Positions 45,516 to 55,816 of a DNA stretch of 64,000 bases are shown one piece after another. This stretch comes from Streptococcus pantholopis. Its GTDB lineage: Bacteria; Bacillota; Bacilli; Lactobacillales; Streptococcaceae. The notes under the pieces were generated by a model. That model was not told where the DNA came from. It did not search any database and worked only from the letters and a program-made list of their open reading frames with translations. Position 1 is the first letter of the stretch. Each line of letters starts with the position of its first letter. Both the position numbers and the translations under genes were made by a program. Where the stretch lies: the NCBI RefSeq assembly GCF_001642085.1, contig NZ_CP014699.1:1984001-2048000 (forward strand). The letters are read 5' to 3'.

Positions 45516-47256
45516 GGTGATTAATGTTTAGGGCAAGTTCTTTAAGCTGGTCTTCTGAAACAGAACTTGGAGCCTGTGTCAGGGGATCAGCAGCCCTGTT
45601 ATTCTTAGGAAAGGCGATAACTTCGCGGATATTATCCTTACCTGCCAGCAACATGACAAAACGGTCGAGACCGATAGCCAGACCGCCATGCGGCGGAAAA
45701 CCATAATCCATTGCTTCCAGCAGAAAACCGAACTGCTGTCTGAAGGATTCTTCTGAAAAACCAAGTGCTTTAAACATTCGTTCCTGCATATCTTTCTGGT
45801 TGATACGCAGACTTCCGCCGCCCAGCTCATAGCCGTTCAAAACAATATCATAGGCGACAGCACGTACTTTTGCCAGATCTCCTTCAAGTTCTTGGGCAGA
45901 CTCTTCTGTCGGCAGGGTGAAAGGATGGTGTGCTGACATATAGCGCCCTTCTTCTTCTGACCACTCAAACATCGGCCAGTCTATGACCCAGAGAAAATTA
46001 AACTTAGATTTGTCAACCATGTCAAGTTCTTTAGCTATACGAACCCGCAAGGCACCGAGAGTATCATTGACAATATTGAGCTTATCAGCTACAAAAAGTA
46101 CCAAATCGTTATCTGCAAGCTGTAAAGCTGCTGTCAACTTATCCTTAACTGGGCTTAAGAACTTAGCAATAGGGCCTATAAAGCTTCCATCTGCACTTTT
46201 TACCCAAGCAAGGCCCTTGGCTCCAAACTGCTTAGCAAAGCCTGTCAGCTTGTCAATATCTTTACGGGAATACTGATCTGCCTTATCTCTGACAACAATC
46301 GCCTTGATGGCAGGGGCTTCTGAGAATACTTTGAAATCAAGGCCTTTAACAAGTTCTGTCACGTCTTGTAAAAGCATATCAAAGCGTGTATCCGGCTTAT
46401 CAGAGCCATATTGATTCATAGCGTCATCATAAGTCATACGCGGAAAGGGCAGCGCCACATCAATCCCCTTGACATCTTTCATGACTTTAGCAATCATTCC
46501 TTCAGTAATCTCCTGAATTTCCTCTTCAGTCAAAAATGATGTCTCTAAGTCCACCTGCGTAAACTCAGGCTGACGGTCCCCACGGAGATCCTCATCGCGG
46601 AAGCATTTGACAATTTGATAATAACGGTCAAAACCAGCATTCATCAGCAATTGTTTGATAATTTGCGGACTTTGCGGCAAAGCGTAGAAATGTCCCTGAC
46701 TGACACGGCTCGGCACCAAGTAATCCCGTGCCCCCTCAGGCGTTGACCTTGTCAGCATCGGCGTCTCAACATCAAGAAATTCAAGACTGTCCAGATAATT
46801 CCTTATAGAATGTGTCACCCTTGCCCGCAGCTTAAAATTTTCCAGCATTTCAGGACGACGAAGGTCAAGATAGCGATAGCGCAGACGGTTATCATCGCTC
46901 ACATCCACACCATCCTTGATTTCAAACGGTGTTGTTCGAGCTTCACTGAGGATGGTAAGAGCTTCTACCTTCAGTTCAACAGAGCCTGTCGGCAGATTGT
47001 CATTCGTCTGTTCCCGCGCTTCAACAGTACCAGTCACTTCAATGACAAATTCACTGCGGAGTTTTTCGGCTTCTGCAACCACTGCAGCAGGAGCTTCTTT
47101 AGGATTGACAACCAGCTGCATAAGGCCTTCACGGTCCCGCAGATCAATAAAAATCAGTCCTCCCAAATCGCGGCGGCGGTTAACCCAGCCTTTTAGGGTG
47201 ATTTGACGGCCAATGTGCTTACTGCGAACACGGCCTGCATACATCGAACGTTCCAT
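45502..47256 (-). CDS. aspS: Aspartyl-tRNA synthetase
   Basis: The 584-residue class II enzyme begins [20 protein letters not shown], with an OB-fold anticodon domain ([20 protein letters not shown]), [20 protein letters not shown] (motif 2), a GAD insertion domain, and motif 3 [20 protein letters not shown]. It charges tRNA-Asp and may also be followed by amidation on tRNA-Asn in some streptococci, which the sequence does not decide. Confidence 0.98.
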   Translation of the reverse strand: MERSMYAGRVRSKHIGRQITLKGWVNRRRDLGGLIFIDLRDREGLMQLVVNPKEAPAAVVAEAEKLRSEFVIEVTGTVEAREQTNDNLPTGSVELKVEALTILSEARTTPFEIKDGVDVSDDNRLRYRYLDLRRPEMLENFKLRARVTHSIRNYLDSLEFLDVETPMLTRSTPEGARDYLVPSRVSQGHFYALPQSPQIIKQLLMNAGFDRYYQIVKCFRDEDLRGDRQPEFTQVDLETSFLTEEEIQEITEGMIAKVMKDVKGIDVALPFPRMTYDDAMNQYGSDKPDTRFDMLLQDVTELVKGLDFKVFSEAPAIKAIVVRDKADQYSRKDIDKLTGFAKQFGAKGLAWVKSADGSFIGPIAKFLSPVKDKLTAALQLADNDLVLFVADKLNIVNDTLGALRVRIAKELDMVDKSKFNFLWVIDWPMFEWSEEEGRYMSAHHPFTLPTEESAQELEGDLAKVRAVAYDIVLNGYELGGGSLRINQKDMQERMFKALGFSEESFRQQFGFLLEAMDYGFPPHGGLAIGLDRFVMLLAGKDNIREVIAFPKNNRAADPLTQAPSSVSEDQLKELALNINHHEDE

Positions 47257-47357
47257 AGTTAATATCCCAGAGCGAACTTAACTGACCGACTTGTCAGAGC
47301 TCCATTCCTTTCATCGCTACATTTTTCACTTCTACTATTATAGCAGAATGCAGACAA

Positions 47358-47388
47358 AAACCCCACCCATGCAGGGGAGTTTTTTAAG
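47358..47388 (-). terminator. Terminator of the TMEM175-like gene
   Basis: On the minus strand CTCCCC and GGGG with a T run form a hairpin after the gene at 47408-48058 and before aspS. Confidence 0.6.
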
Positions 47389-47407
47389 TTTTTTGACAGT
47401 GGCAGGC

Positions 47408-48058
47408 TTAACTTTTCTCTTTCTGCAGCCGCAGCTTCTTTGAAAGCACCTGCCGCAGTTCCTCTTTATTATTCAAGATAGTGTTCAAGCGTTTATCACG
47501 ATTATAGTTAGCCCAGAAATCCACCAGAGGAAGCAGCAGATAAACATAAACGCCTACCCGGCTGAAACAGCAGGCTAGCACTAATACTATAAGGTGTGAT
47601 GCAAAAGTGAGAAGGAGGCGGCGATGATAAAAACGGTGGACCTTTTCAGAAAAATCTCCCCTGACCCAGTGATCCCCCAACTCAATAATCGGAATAGCAT
47701 TTAAAAAACACATCACCAGCAGATTCACTACACCGAAAAACAAGACAGACAGCAAAGGATTAGCATAAGTAACCAACATTTTAATAGCCAGAGGGAAAAG
47801 GGTTAAAAGAGCATGCAGGCCAACATCTGCAACAAAAGCTTCCAGTTTGGTAATGGGAGAGATGAGTGTAAGCTTTGTCCTGCGGTACCAAACATTGATT
47901 AAAAGTATAAAGCTGATCAGATAGAGGCTGACTTCTTTCATAAAGCCGGGAAGTTCCTCCGCAGTCTCCGGCGCTGAAATCCCCAAAACCAAGATTGTCA
48001 TAATGATAGCAATGATAGCATCACTAAGAGTGTCAAAGCGCTCATAAATTTTTTTCAT
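47408..48058 (-). CDS. TMEM175/DUF1211 family membrane protein
   Basis: The 216-residue protein begins MKKIYERFDTLSDAIIAIIM, close to the RxxxFSDxxxAI signature of bacterial TMEM175 potassium channels (here Leu replaces the usual Phe). About six membrane helices follow, and the C-terminus is basic. A potassium channel role is inferred from the family. The ATG at 48058 follows GGAGAAC. It is downstream of hisS. Confidence 0.78.
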   Translation of the reverse strand: MKKIYERFDTLSDAIIAIIMTILVLGISAPETAEELPGFMKEVSLYLISFILLINVWYRRTKLTLISPITKLEAFVADVGLHALLTLFPLAIKMLVTYANPLLSVLFFGVVNLLVMCFLNAIPIIELGDHWVRGDFSEKVHRFYHRRLLLTFASHLIVLVLACCFSRVGVYVYLLLPLVDFWANYNRDKRLNTILNNKEELRQVLSKKLRLQKEKS

Positions 48059-48180
48059 GTTCTCCAAACCTTTCTTGAGTGCCCCTCTATTGTAGCATAT
48101 AAAGGCCAAAACGTGCCCTCGAAAGAATGAGCATAAAACCTCAGCTCTTTTAGAACAGCAGAAAAGGGGGGCATGAAAAA

Positions 48181-48203
48181 AGAAAAAAGGGCCCAGGCCC
48201 TTT
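48181..48203 (-). terminator. Terminator of hisS
   Basis: On the minus strand AAGGGCC, TG and GGCCCTT are followed by T-rich sequence directly after the hisS stop. Confidence 0.75.
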
Positions 48204-48208
48204 TCCCC

Positions 48209-49489
48209 TTAAGAGAGTACCTTTTCGAAAATAGCCGCAAAATCAGTGACTAGATCCTCAAAACTTGCTCTGACTTCTTTGCGTGTGGCATTGTTTTTAA
48301 TTGTAATCTGTCCTGTCTCTACTTCAGTTTCCCCCAAAGTAATAACAGCCGCTGCCCTAAAGCTATCAGCCGACTTGAACTGCGCCTTAATCTTACGTCC
48401 CAGATAGTCACGTTCTGCTGAGAAACCCTGCCTGCGAAGAGCCTGAACCAATTCCAAAGCTTTGCCGTTAGCTTTTTTACCCAAAACTGCAATGTAAACA
48501 TCTAAGTTTTCTTCAACAGGGAGCTCAGTGCCTTGTTTATCAAGAATAAGCAGTAAACGCTCCAGACCAAGACCAAAACCAAAACCAGCGGTTTTAGGTC
48601 CTCCAAAATAGTCAACCAAGCCATCATAACGCCCTCCGGCACAGATAGTCAGCTCAGATTTCCCGACTTTGGCCATAAACTCAAAAATCGTGTGATTGTA
48701 GTAATCAAGACCGCGTACCATATTCGTGTCAATCACATAAGAGATAGCAAGCCCTTCAAGCATTTCGCACACAGCAGCAAAATGCGCCTGCGACTCTTCA
48801 TCAAGATAATCAAGAATGGAGGGCGCATGAGCAACTGCAGCCTGATCTTCTTCCTCCTTAGAATCCAGAACACGCAGCGGATTTTCCTCCAAGCGGCGCT
48901 GGCTGTCTTTTGACAAGCTGTCACGCATGGGCGTCAAATAATCAATCAAAGCCTGACGGTAAGCTGCACGGCTGGCAGTATTCCCAAGACTGTTAAGATG
49001 CAGGGTCACATCCTTAACCCCCAATGCGCTGAAAAGCTGGTAGGCCATAGCAATTGTTTCCACATCAGTTGCCGGATTTTTAGAGCCGAAGCACTCCACC
49101 CCGATTTGGTGAAATTCGCGCAGGCGGCCTGCCTGCGGACGTTCATAGCGGAACATCGGGCCCATATAATACATCTTGACCGGTTTTTGCACTTCCGGTG
49201 CAAAGAGCTTATTTTCCACATAAGAACGTACAACAGGCGCTGTCCCTTCCGGACGAAGCGTAATGTGGCGCTCTCCCTTATCATAGAAATCATACATCTC
49301 TTTGGTCACAATATCAGTTGTGTCGCCGACCGAACGGCTGATAACCTCATAATGTTCAAATATCGGTGTCCTAATTTCGCCATAATGATATTTTTTAAAG
49401 GTGTCACGCGCAACTGCCTCAACATACTGCCACTTAGCACTGTCTGCAGGCAGAATATCCTGTGTCCCCTTTGGTTTTTGTAACTGCAT
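48209..49489 (-). CDS. hisS: Histidyl-tRNA synthetase
   Basis: The 426-residue class II synthetase has [56 protein letters not shown] (motif 2), the histidine-specific [14 protein letters not shown] and [14 protein letters not shown], and a C-terminal anticodon-binding domain. It charges tRNA-His. Confidence 0.98.
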   Translation of the reverse strand: MQLQKPKGTQDILPADSAKWQYVEAVARDTFKKYHYGEIRTPIFEHYEVISRSVGDTTDIVTKEMYDFYDKGERHITLRPEGTAPVVRSYVENKLFAPEVQKPVKMYYMGPMFRYERPQAGRLREFHQIGVECFGSKNPATDVETIAMAYQLFSALGVKDVTLHLNSLGNTASRAAYRQALIDYLTPMRDSLSKDSQRRLEENPLRVLDSKEEEDQAAVAHAPSILDYLDEESQAHFAAVCEMLEGLAISYVIDTNMVRGLDYYNHTIFEFMAKVGKSELTICAGGRYDGLVDYFGGPKTAGFGFGLGLERLLLILDKQGTELPVEENLDVYIAVLGKKANGKALELVQALRRQGFSAERDYLGRKIKAQFKSADSFRAAAVITLGETEVETGQITIKNNATRKEVRASFEDLVTDFAAIFEKVLS

Positions 49490-49658
49490 AATTAAATTCC
49501 TTTACTCCTAGTCCTCTCTATTTTAACATGTTTTTAGAAAATAGCGGAGCTATTTTTCTAAAAAATCTGTCAAGTAACTTTACTTTACAAAAAAGATGTG
49601 CTATTATATTAAAGTTGATGAAAATCAAAGAAACCATTTGAAAGGAAGAATAAAGAAA

Positions 49659-49841
49659 ATGGCAGTACCTGCACGTCGCACATCAAAAGCGAAAAAAAAT
49701 AAACGTCGGACACACTACAAACTGACAGCTCCAGTTGTAAAATTTGACGAAACAACCGGAGACTACTCACGTTCACACCGTGTATCCCTCAAGGGCTACT
49801 ACAAAGGACGTCAAATCGCCAAAGCTAAAACAGCTGAATAA
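49659..49841 (+). CDS. rpmF: Ribosomal protein L32
   Basis: The 60-residue protein [20 protein letters not shown]... is L32 of the cysteine-free type, so it does not bind zinc. The ATG at 49659 follows GAAAGGAAGAATAAAG; upstream in-frame codons are not part of the family. It is co-transcribed with rpmG 16 bases downstream. Confidence 0.96.
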   Translation: MAVPARRTSKAKKNKRRTHYKLTAPVVKFDETTGDYSRSHRVSLKGYYKGRQIAKAKTAE

Positions 49842-49857
49842 ATAGAAAGGAAACCGT

Positions 49858-50007
49858 ATGCGCGTCAATATAACACTTGAACACAAAGAATCCGGCGAAC
49901 GCTTGTATCTGACTTCTAAAAACAAACGTAACACTCCGGACCGTCTTCAGCTGAAAAAATACTCACCAAAATTGCGCAAACACGTGATTTTTACTGAAGT
50001 GAAATAA
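49858..50007 (+). CDS. rpmG: Ribosomal protein L33
   Basis: The 49-residue protein [20 protein letters not shown]...[16 protein letters not shown] is L33. It has no CxxC pairs, so it is the zinc-independent paralogue. AGAAAGGAAACCGT lies before the ATG. It pairs with zinc-independent L32, useful under zinc limitation. Confidence 0.95.
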   Translation: MRVNITLEHKESGERLYLTSKNKRNTPDRLQLKKYSPKLRKHVIFTEVK

Positions 50008-50013
50008 AAGATA

Positions 50014-50050
50014 AAAAAAGCCTATGAAACTATTGTTTCTAGGCTTTTTT
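50014..50050 (+). terminator. Terminator of rpmF-rpmG
   Basis: AAAAGCCTATGAAAC pairs with GTTTCTAGGCTTTT around a 4-5 base loop and ends in T's. Confidence 0.85.
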
Positions 50051-50190
50051 CTTAGCCTTAAGACCTGTTCGCTATCGCTGTTTTTAAATCATTTTTATCA
50101 CTTTTTTATTAGAAATTGTGAATAGAGGCATTCAACATATGCTATAATGAAAAATAGAATTATAGATTTAGATTAGGAAGCCAGCCAAAG

Positions 50191-53181
50191 ATGCAGTACA
50201 CAGGTGAAACTAAATTTGAAAAACAGTTGATTGCTCAGCTCTCATCAGGTGAAAGTCCATGGACCTATCGGGGTGATTTGAAAACAGAAGCAATGCTTTG
50301 GGATAATTTTTTTGCCAAACTAGCGCAAAATAATGTTGCTGTTTTAAATGATGTTCCTCTGACCGAACAGGAAAAAGCTCAGATTAAAAATCAGCTCAAC
50401 TTTGTCAATTATTATGAAGCCGCCAAATGGCTGGCAGGTGAAAACGGTATCGCCAAGGTTCAAGTCCAACGTGAAGACGTCAGCCTTGGTACGATACGCC
50501 TTTCAGTTATTTGGCGCGATAATATTGCAGGCGGAACTTCATCATATGAGATTGTCAATCAGGTGGAACGGCCTAAAATCTCTCCGGCCGACCAAGACAG
50601 GCGTTTAGATGTGACGCTCCTCATCAATGGTCTGCCTATGATTCAGATTGAACTCAAAAATCATCAACATCCCTTTATGGATGCCTTTCGCCAAATCGTT
50701 AAGTACGATCGAGAAGAAAAATTCCGCGGCATCTATGCCAGCCTGCAAATGTTTGTAGCATCAAACATAACTGAAACCCGCTATATTGCAGCTGCTAAGG
50801 AAAACAAGCTCAATGATCAATTTCTGACCAAGTGGGTGGACAAAGATAATCAGCCAGTCATTGACCTTTTCGCTTTTGCCGATCAAGTCCTAACCATCCC
50901 GCGTGCCCATCAAATGGTCATGCAATATTCAATTATCGACGATGCTAAGAAGGCCTTGATTCTGCTGCGGCCTTATCAGATTCATGCGATTGAAGCTATT
51001 CAAACAGCCAGCAAACGCCAACAATCAGGCTATGTCTGGCACACAACAGGTTCAGGCAAAACCCTGACCTCCTACAAAGTAGCCCGCAATCTTTTGCAGA
51101 TCCCATCCATTCAAAAGACCATTTTTGTGGTGGACAGACGAGATCTTGACCAGCAAACTACATCAAGCTTTCTCTCCTATGCTGCTAACGATATCGTTGA
51201 CATTGATGAAACGGACAATACCCAGCAATTAGTGAAACGCCTATCGGCTGATGATAGGCGTGTGGTGGTGACAACCATTCAAAAAATAAACACTATGTTG
51301 CGCAAAATAGAAGAAGGCAAATACAAGCGTGAAGCCAGTAAAATCAAACAGCTTCATGTTGCTTTTGTTGTGGATGAATGCCATCGCGCCGTCACCCCTC
51401 TGGCTCAAAAAACTATTTCCAAATTTTTTATCAACAGTCTTTGGTATGGCTTTACAGGAACACCGATTTTTGTAGAAAACAAACGCAGGCAACTCGGTGA
51501 TTTGGCCCAAACAACGCAGCAGCAATACGGTTCACGGCTGCATGAATACACGGTCAAAGAAGCCATTCATGATAAAGCAGTTCTAGGCTTTCGTATTGAC
51601 TATAAAAACACCTTGATTACCGACAGGCCAGAAGAAGATATTCCCGATGAGATCTATGAATCTGAAGACCACATGCTGACAGTCTTGGACGCTATCATCA
51701 ATCAATCCCGAGGCCAACTGGGCTTTCAAAATGGTGTCGGAAAGACTTATGCTGCGATTTTGACAGTCAAATCCATTGCCATGGCGCAGAAATATTATGA
51801 CCTCATTAAGCGGGTCAAGGAAGGGAAAACGTCCGTTACCATTTCAGAGCGTGTGAAACAGGTCCTGCCTGATTTTCCCAAGGTGACCATCACCTACTCT
51901 GTGACGGAAAATAATGAGGATTCGACCCTCAACCAAGACAAGATGAAGCTTGCCATTGATGATTATAACCAAAACTTTGGTACCCACTATACTATATCTG
52001 AACTTAGGGCCTTCAACAGCGATGTCAATGACCGCTTAGCCCGTAAGAAAGATAAGTACCTCTTTCGTGAGGAGCAGCTGGATCTGGTTATCGTGGTCAA
52101 CCGTCTCTTAACAGGTTTTGATGCGCCTTGCCTCTCGACCATTTTCATCGACCGCAAACCCATGCAGCCTCAAGATTTAATACAGGCCTTTAGCCGAACC
52201 AATCGTATCTTTGATGGCCCCAAAAAGTACGGGCAAATCATCACCTTCCAGACACCTCATCTTTTCAAGGATGCTGTAGACAATGCCCTACGCCTGTATT
52301 CCAATGGCGGCGAAAATGATGTCCTGGCCCCTGAATGGCCGGAAGAGCGCGCTAACTTTGATGAAAAATTAGCCAATCTCCGAACTCATATCTCGGATGA
52401 ACCCGATTTAGGTATCGATATCGCCAACGCCAGCACTGAGCTGCTCAAGAAATTTGCCAAAGCGTATCAGGAATTTGACAAATACTTTGCCTCCATCCAA
52501 GTTTATTCAGAATATAATCAAGAGCAAGTCTTTGCGGAAACAGGCCTGAATCAAGAGCTCATCGAAAGTTACACTGGCACTTACCAAAATGTCATTGACG
52601 AAATCAGGCGCCGCAGAGAAGACGGGGACAACGGGGATGAACCGATTGATGTTATGTATGAATTAGAATCTGTCCATGTCGATGATATCAATTACGAGTA
52701 TATTATTTCTCTGATACAAGCCTTCATTCCTCAATCAGACGGGGAAAGCAAAGAGCTGAGCGCTAAGGATATTGAAACTGTGGACAGCTATATCGCTAAT
52801 CTCTCCAAGACCAATTCAGGGCTGGCCCAAATCATTGCTAACCTTTGGTTGGAAATTCAGATGGACCCTGAAAGTTATCGCGGCAAATCTATTGCCAATA
52901 TCCTAGACCAAATGATTGAATCAGTTATTGACAATGAGGTCCGCAAACTGGCTAAGAAATGGTATATGGGCTACGATCAGCTTCTCTATCTGGTTAAGCA
53001 CTACCGCAAAGGATCCGATAAGCAGCTGGGAGAAAGCGAACTCAGCAACAGCCAGCGCTACAAAGATTACAAAACGGAAGTGGCCGAAGCACTCAACCCC
53101 CTCAAATACAAAATCCAAATCAAAAAAGACTACACCAAACTCATCGAAGAAGTCATCGAACCACTGAGAGGGAGAAGGTAA
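50191..53181 (+). CDS. hsdR: Type I restriction enzyme, R (endonuclease/translocase) subunit
   Basis: HsdR cuts unmodified DNA after ATP-driven translocation. The 996-residue protein has an N-terminal PD-(D/E)xK nuclease site (D140 in RRLDVTLLI, then IQIELKN with E154 and K156), Walker A TTGSGKT (285-291), Walker B VVDECHRA (394-400), the motif III-like WYGFTGTP, helicase motif [18 protein letters not shown] and [12 protein letters not shown], and a C-terminal helical domain. Length is normal for the EcoR124 type. It is first in the island and is separated from the following genes by a repeat. Confidence 0.95.
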   Translation: MQYTGETKFEKQLIAQLSSGESPWTYRGDLKTEAMLWDNFFAKLAQNNVAVLNDVPLTEQEKAQIKNQLNFVNYYEAAKWLAGENGIAKVQVQREDVSLGTIRLSVIWRDNIAGGTSSYEIVNQVERPKISPADQDRRLDVTLLINGLPMIQIELKNHQHPFMDAFRQIVKYDREEKFRGIYASLQMFVASNITETRYIAAAKENKLNDQFLTKWVDKDNQPVIDLFAFADQVLTIPRAHQMVMQYSIIDDAKKALILLRPYQIHAIEAIQTASKRQQSGYVWHTTGSGKTLTSYKVARNLLQIPSIQKTIFVVDRRDLDQQTTSSFLSYAANDIVDIDETDNTQQLVKRLSADDRRVVVTTIQKINTMLRKIEEGKYKREASKIKQLHVAFVVDECHRAVTPLAQKTISKFFINSLWYGFTGTPIFVENKRRQLGDLAQTTQQQYGSRLHEYTVKEAIHDKAVLGFRIDYKNTLITDRPEEDIPDEIYESEDHMLTVLDAIINQSRGQLGFQNGVGKTYAAILTVKSIAMAQKYYDLIKRVKEGKTSVTISERVKQVLPDFPKVTITYSVTENNEDSTLNQDKMKLAIDDYNQNFGTHYTISELRAFNSDVNDRLARKKDKYLFREEQLDLVIVVNRLLTGFDAPCLSTIFIDRKPMQPQDLIQAFSRTNRIFDGPKKYGQIITFQTPHLFKDAVDNALRLYSNGGENDVLAPEWPEERANFDEKLANLRTHISDEPDLGIDIANASTELLKKFAKAYQEFDKYFASIQVYSEYNQEQVFAETGLNQELIESYTGTYQNVIDEIRRRREDGDNGDEPIDVMYELESVHVDDINYEYIISLIQAFIPQSDGESKELSAKDIETVDSYIANLSKTNSGLAQIIANLWLEIQMDPESYRGKSIANILDQMIESVIDNEVRKLAKKWYMGYDQLLYLVKHYRKGSDKQLGESELSNSQRYKDYKTEVAEALNPLKYKIQIKKDYTKLIEEVIEPLRGRR

Positions 53182-53184
53182 CTC

Positions 53185-53400
53185 AAGGTACAAAGGCTAC
53201 TCAAAGGGAAATAGGAAAGTTGACGCTGATGCAGCAGGCATCTAGGAGATATTATCTTTTTATACAGAGACGTAGGCCAGTTCGATTTTGAGCTACAAAG
53301 GGTGTAAAAAGCGATTAGGATTTCAGAAAGACAGCGACGTGTATTTGTACACAAGGTGTCTTGTCTAAACCTCGGGCTTTTAGGTTGTGTTCAGTTAATT
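53185..53400 (+). repeat. Dispersed repeat, about two diverged copies, after hsdR
   Basis: The first copy starts AAGGTACAAAGGCTACTCAA and ends near GACGTAGGCCAGTTCGATT; the second starts AGCTACAAAGGGTGTAAAAA and ends TTTTAGGTTGTGTTCAGTTA. It fills most of the 381-base gap between hsdR and the next gene; the remainder (53401-53562) is AT-rich and may hold a promoter. Confidence 0.7.
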
Positions 53401-53562
53401 GGTAAAATATTTTGAAAAACGATAATGAAGACGAATTGTATTTTGGAAGAAATTATCAATATAAAAGGGCTTTCTACTCATTAACCATTAGCAGAAACTA
53501 ATCCGTGAAATATCTTATCGCAAGATAGTATAAAAGTACCTTCGTTTAAAACAGGAGATTGT

Positions 53563-54540
53563 ATGAAAGATACAGTAGCAGTATTTGATATTAAAAATAG
53601 TGTTGAAAAAGTTGTGCTGGATAATGAAATGATTACAAATATCCATGAAATTTTTAAGTCTATCATTGGAACTTCAAATGGTGGAGGGAGCCATTCGTCC
53701 ATTTGGGCTGAAATAGCAACTGAGGAGAGTATATTAAGTAGGTATAGTGAAAATCGTGCAGAATTTTTAGTTGAAAATTTTGCTGAAAGTTTGCTAACAG
53801 CAGAATCAAATCCTAAGAATGGAGATAGAAAGAAAAATATTAGGGATGGCTTTTTGTTTATTAAGGAATCATCTGACGCTTTATTACTATTGAAACTCGA
53901 AAAAACTGCGGTTGCTGATACTACGAAGTTTAAAGTTGTAGAGCAACTAGGAACGGAAAAAAATTATTATAAAGCATGTATTTTTCCTTTTGACTTTAAT
54001 ACAAGAAAGATAGAGGTAATAGATAAAAGTTATAGAATTGCTAACTTTTGGATTAGAGATTTTCTTGGATTACAAGAAGTAAGAAATAGTAAAGTTAATT
54101 CTCAAGATCTTGTTGAATTTATAGAAAATGACAGTTTGTTTACTGAGGAGATAAGATCACAAGAAAACTATTCGGAAATAAAAAAAGAATCTAAAAATTA
54201 TATTTTTGAGCATGAAACTTTTGTAAAGAATGATTTTATAGATTTCCTCTCATCAAAGATGTTGATTGAAGTAGACGAAGGTGGTTCAAATTATGAAAAA
54301 AGAGTTTTTTCTGAGATAACTACTATACTTGATTATAATTTTATAATTGATCAAAAAGTATTGCGTGAAAGATACCATGGTTCAATTGAAATTTCAAAAG
54401 AAACAACTATTAAAACGGATAATTTACAAAAATTAGTAAATAGACAGGCTATCGAACTTGACGACAATAAATTAATTTTAACAGTTTCAGATGATTATGT
54501 TCCGAGGGTGAGAGAATTATTGGGTATAAATAATGGTTAA
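53563..54540 (+). CDS. Unknown soluble protein, weakly NA37/nucleoid-protein-like, in type I RM island
   Basis: I do not recognise this 325-residue protein with confidence. It has no membrane segment or signal peptide. The N-terminal half has a hydrophobic beta pattern (DGFLFIKESSDALLLLKLEK, about 95-114), followed by YYKACIFPFDFNTRKIEVID and FWIRDFLGLQ, an order that faintly resembles the 37-kDa nucleoid-associated protein family (NdpA/NA37). The C-terminus is helical and charged. Base composition is far more AT-rich than hsdR. The ATG follows AGGAGATTGT. It overlaps the next gene by eight bases. I infer a DNA- or nucleoid-linked part of a two-gene module; KwaB/DUF4868-like alternatives cannot be excluded. 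Confidence 0.7.
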   Translation: MKDTVAVFDIKNSVEKVVLDNEMITNIHEIFKSIIGTSNGGGSHSSIWAEIATEESILSRYSENRAEFLVENFAESLLTAESNPKNGDRKKNIRDGFLFIKESSDALLLLKLEKTAVADTTKFKVVEQLGTEKNYYKACIFPFDFNTRKIEVIDKSYRIANFWIRDFLGLQEVRNSKVNSQDLVEFIENDSLFTEEIRSQENYSEIKKESKNYIFEHETFVKNDFIDFLSSKMLIEVDEGGSNYEKRVFSEITTILDYNFIIDQKVLRERYHGSIEISKETTIKTDNLQKLVNRQAIELDDNKLILTVSDDYVPRVRELLGINNG

Positions 54541-55816
54541 AGGAAATTGGAATGGAACTTCATACGAAATAATAAACGAAGAAGATACCAAGGATATTAT
54601 TGAAAAACTAAGCCTAAATGGTATTGGTGATTATGATGATGAAGAAAAAATAAAATATATTATTTATAACAACAAAAGTGTTATGTTTTGTTTTTCTGAC
54701 TATCTTGAGCAGCAGGAACATATTTCAAGTGCTTTGGAATATTTTAAAAATAAAGATTTTGAACAAGATGTTATAAATATTGAATTAACATGTGATTTTG
54801 ATAGAGAAGAACTTTATTTTGGAAATGAAGTACTGGCTTTAGCTGAAGTTCTAAAAGATAATAGAATAACTGCAAGGAATGTTAACCTTAAGAATTTTTC
54901 AATAAATTATTTGTGTCACATTAAACAAACTGAGAAAGTGAAATATTTACGTAAACTTTTAATGCTATCAGTGTTCGCAAATTTAACAAATATAGAGGAA
55001 AACAAATTTTCTTTTTCATTTTTAACAAACAATGATTTTAATGACCTTATTGAACGTACCTATGATTATAGTTGTATTGATAATACTGAAATTGAGATAA
55101 TGGATAGTATTTATTCTTGGATATTTAACCAAGATAATGAGAATAAAACTTGTTTCCAAAAAATAAATATTGTAAGAAATCTGATTGTTCGCAATGGTTT
55201 ACTTGAATTTAAAGATACTTTTCTTGATTCTGCAAAAAGTATTTATAAGCGTATCATTAATCAAGATACAGATAAGTATTTTGAACAAGTTAATCAGTTG
55301 AAAAATGATTTTTTGACAATTGCTGAAAGAGAGAACACTATATATCAGTCGCTTCATCTAAAACTTATGGCTTGGTTAGCTGCATTAGGCATTACAATTT
55401 TCGATAAAATAAAAGATTATGAAGGACAAAACGTAATACAGAGGTTGATTGAATCAAATTCTCAAAAAACAATTTTGATTTTGGGACTTCTTGTGGGAGC
55501 CTTATTTTATATAGTTGCAATTTATTGTATTGAAGTTAGAAAAATGCAAGAGGAGTATTCTAAACTAAAACGCTTTTATACTGAAAGTTTGTTATTTGAA
55601 GATAATGATTTTGAAAACAAAGTATGCTTTCCTGTAGTTGCCCATCAATATATTCTAACAACAATATTATTGATGATTATTTTAATATTAAGGATATTTT
55701 TTATTAGATGTTGGTTTATTATTTTTACTGCTATCGTTTTAACAGTTTCTTTTTTATTTAGAAAATACTTAAAAATCTTAGTAAGTTTGATTAATAGAAA
55801 AGAGAGTGACTTATGA
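54533..55816 (+). CDS. Unknown protein with large soluble N-terminus and C-terminal membrane segments
   Basis: I do not recognise this 427-residue protein. Residues 1-270 are soluble, acidic and rich in Asn, Ile and Lys, without a known motif. Hydrophobic segments follow at about 277-293 (LKLMAWLAALGITIF), 313-335 (ILILGLLVGALFYIVAIYCI), 373-390 (YILTTILLMIILILRIFF) and 391-411, separated by a charged 35-residue stretch with KMQEEYSKLKRFY. It overlaps the preceding gene by eight bases and hsdS by four (ATGA), so the three are translationally coupled. The AT-rich composition matches its partner and indicates joint acquisition. A membrane effector or sensor role is inferred only from architecture and context. 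Confidence 0.7.
   Translation: MVKGNWNGTSYEIINEEDTKDIIEKLSLNGIGDYDDEEKIKYIIYNNKSVMFCFSDYLEQQEHISSALEYFKNKDFEQDVINIELTCDFDREELYFGNEVLALAEVLKDNRITARNVNLKNFSINYLCHIKQTEKVKYLRKLLMLSVFANLTNIEENKFSFSFLTNNDFNDLIERTYDYSCIDNTEIEIMDSIYSWIFNQDNENKTCFQKINIVRNLIVRNGLLEFKDTFLDSAKSIYKRIINQDTDKYFEQVNQLKNDFLTIAERENTIYQSLHLKLMAWLAALGITIFDKIKDYEGQNVIQRLIESNSQKTILILGLLVGALFYIVAIYCIEVRKMQEEYSKLKRFYTESLLFEDNDFENKVCFPVVAHQYILTTILLMIILILRIFFIRCWFIIFTAIVLTVSFLFRKYLKILVSLINRKESDL

Noticed and set aside
53563..55816. Direct assignment of the unknown pair as a Kiwa system
   Set aside because: The membrane protein is about twice the usual KwaA length, comes second rather than first, and neither sequence shows motifs I can match to KwaA or KwaB. 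Only the general logic is similar.
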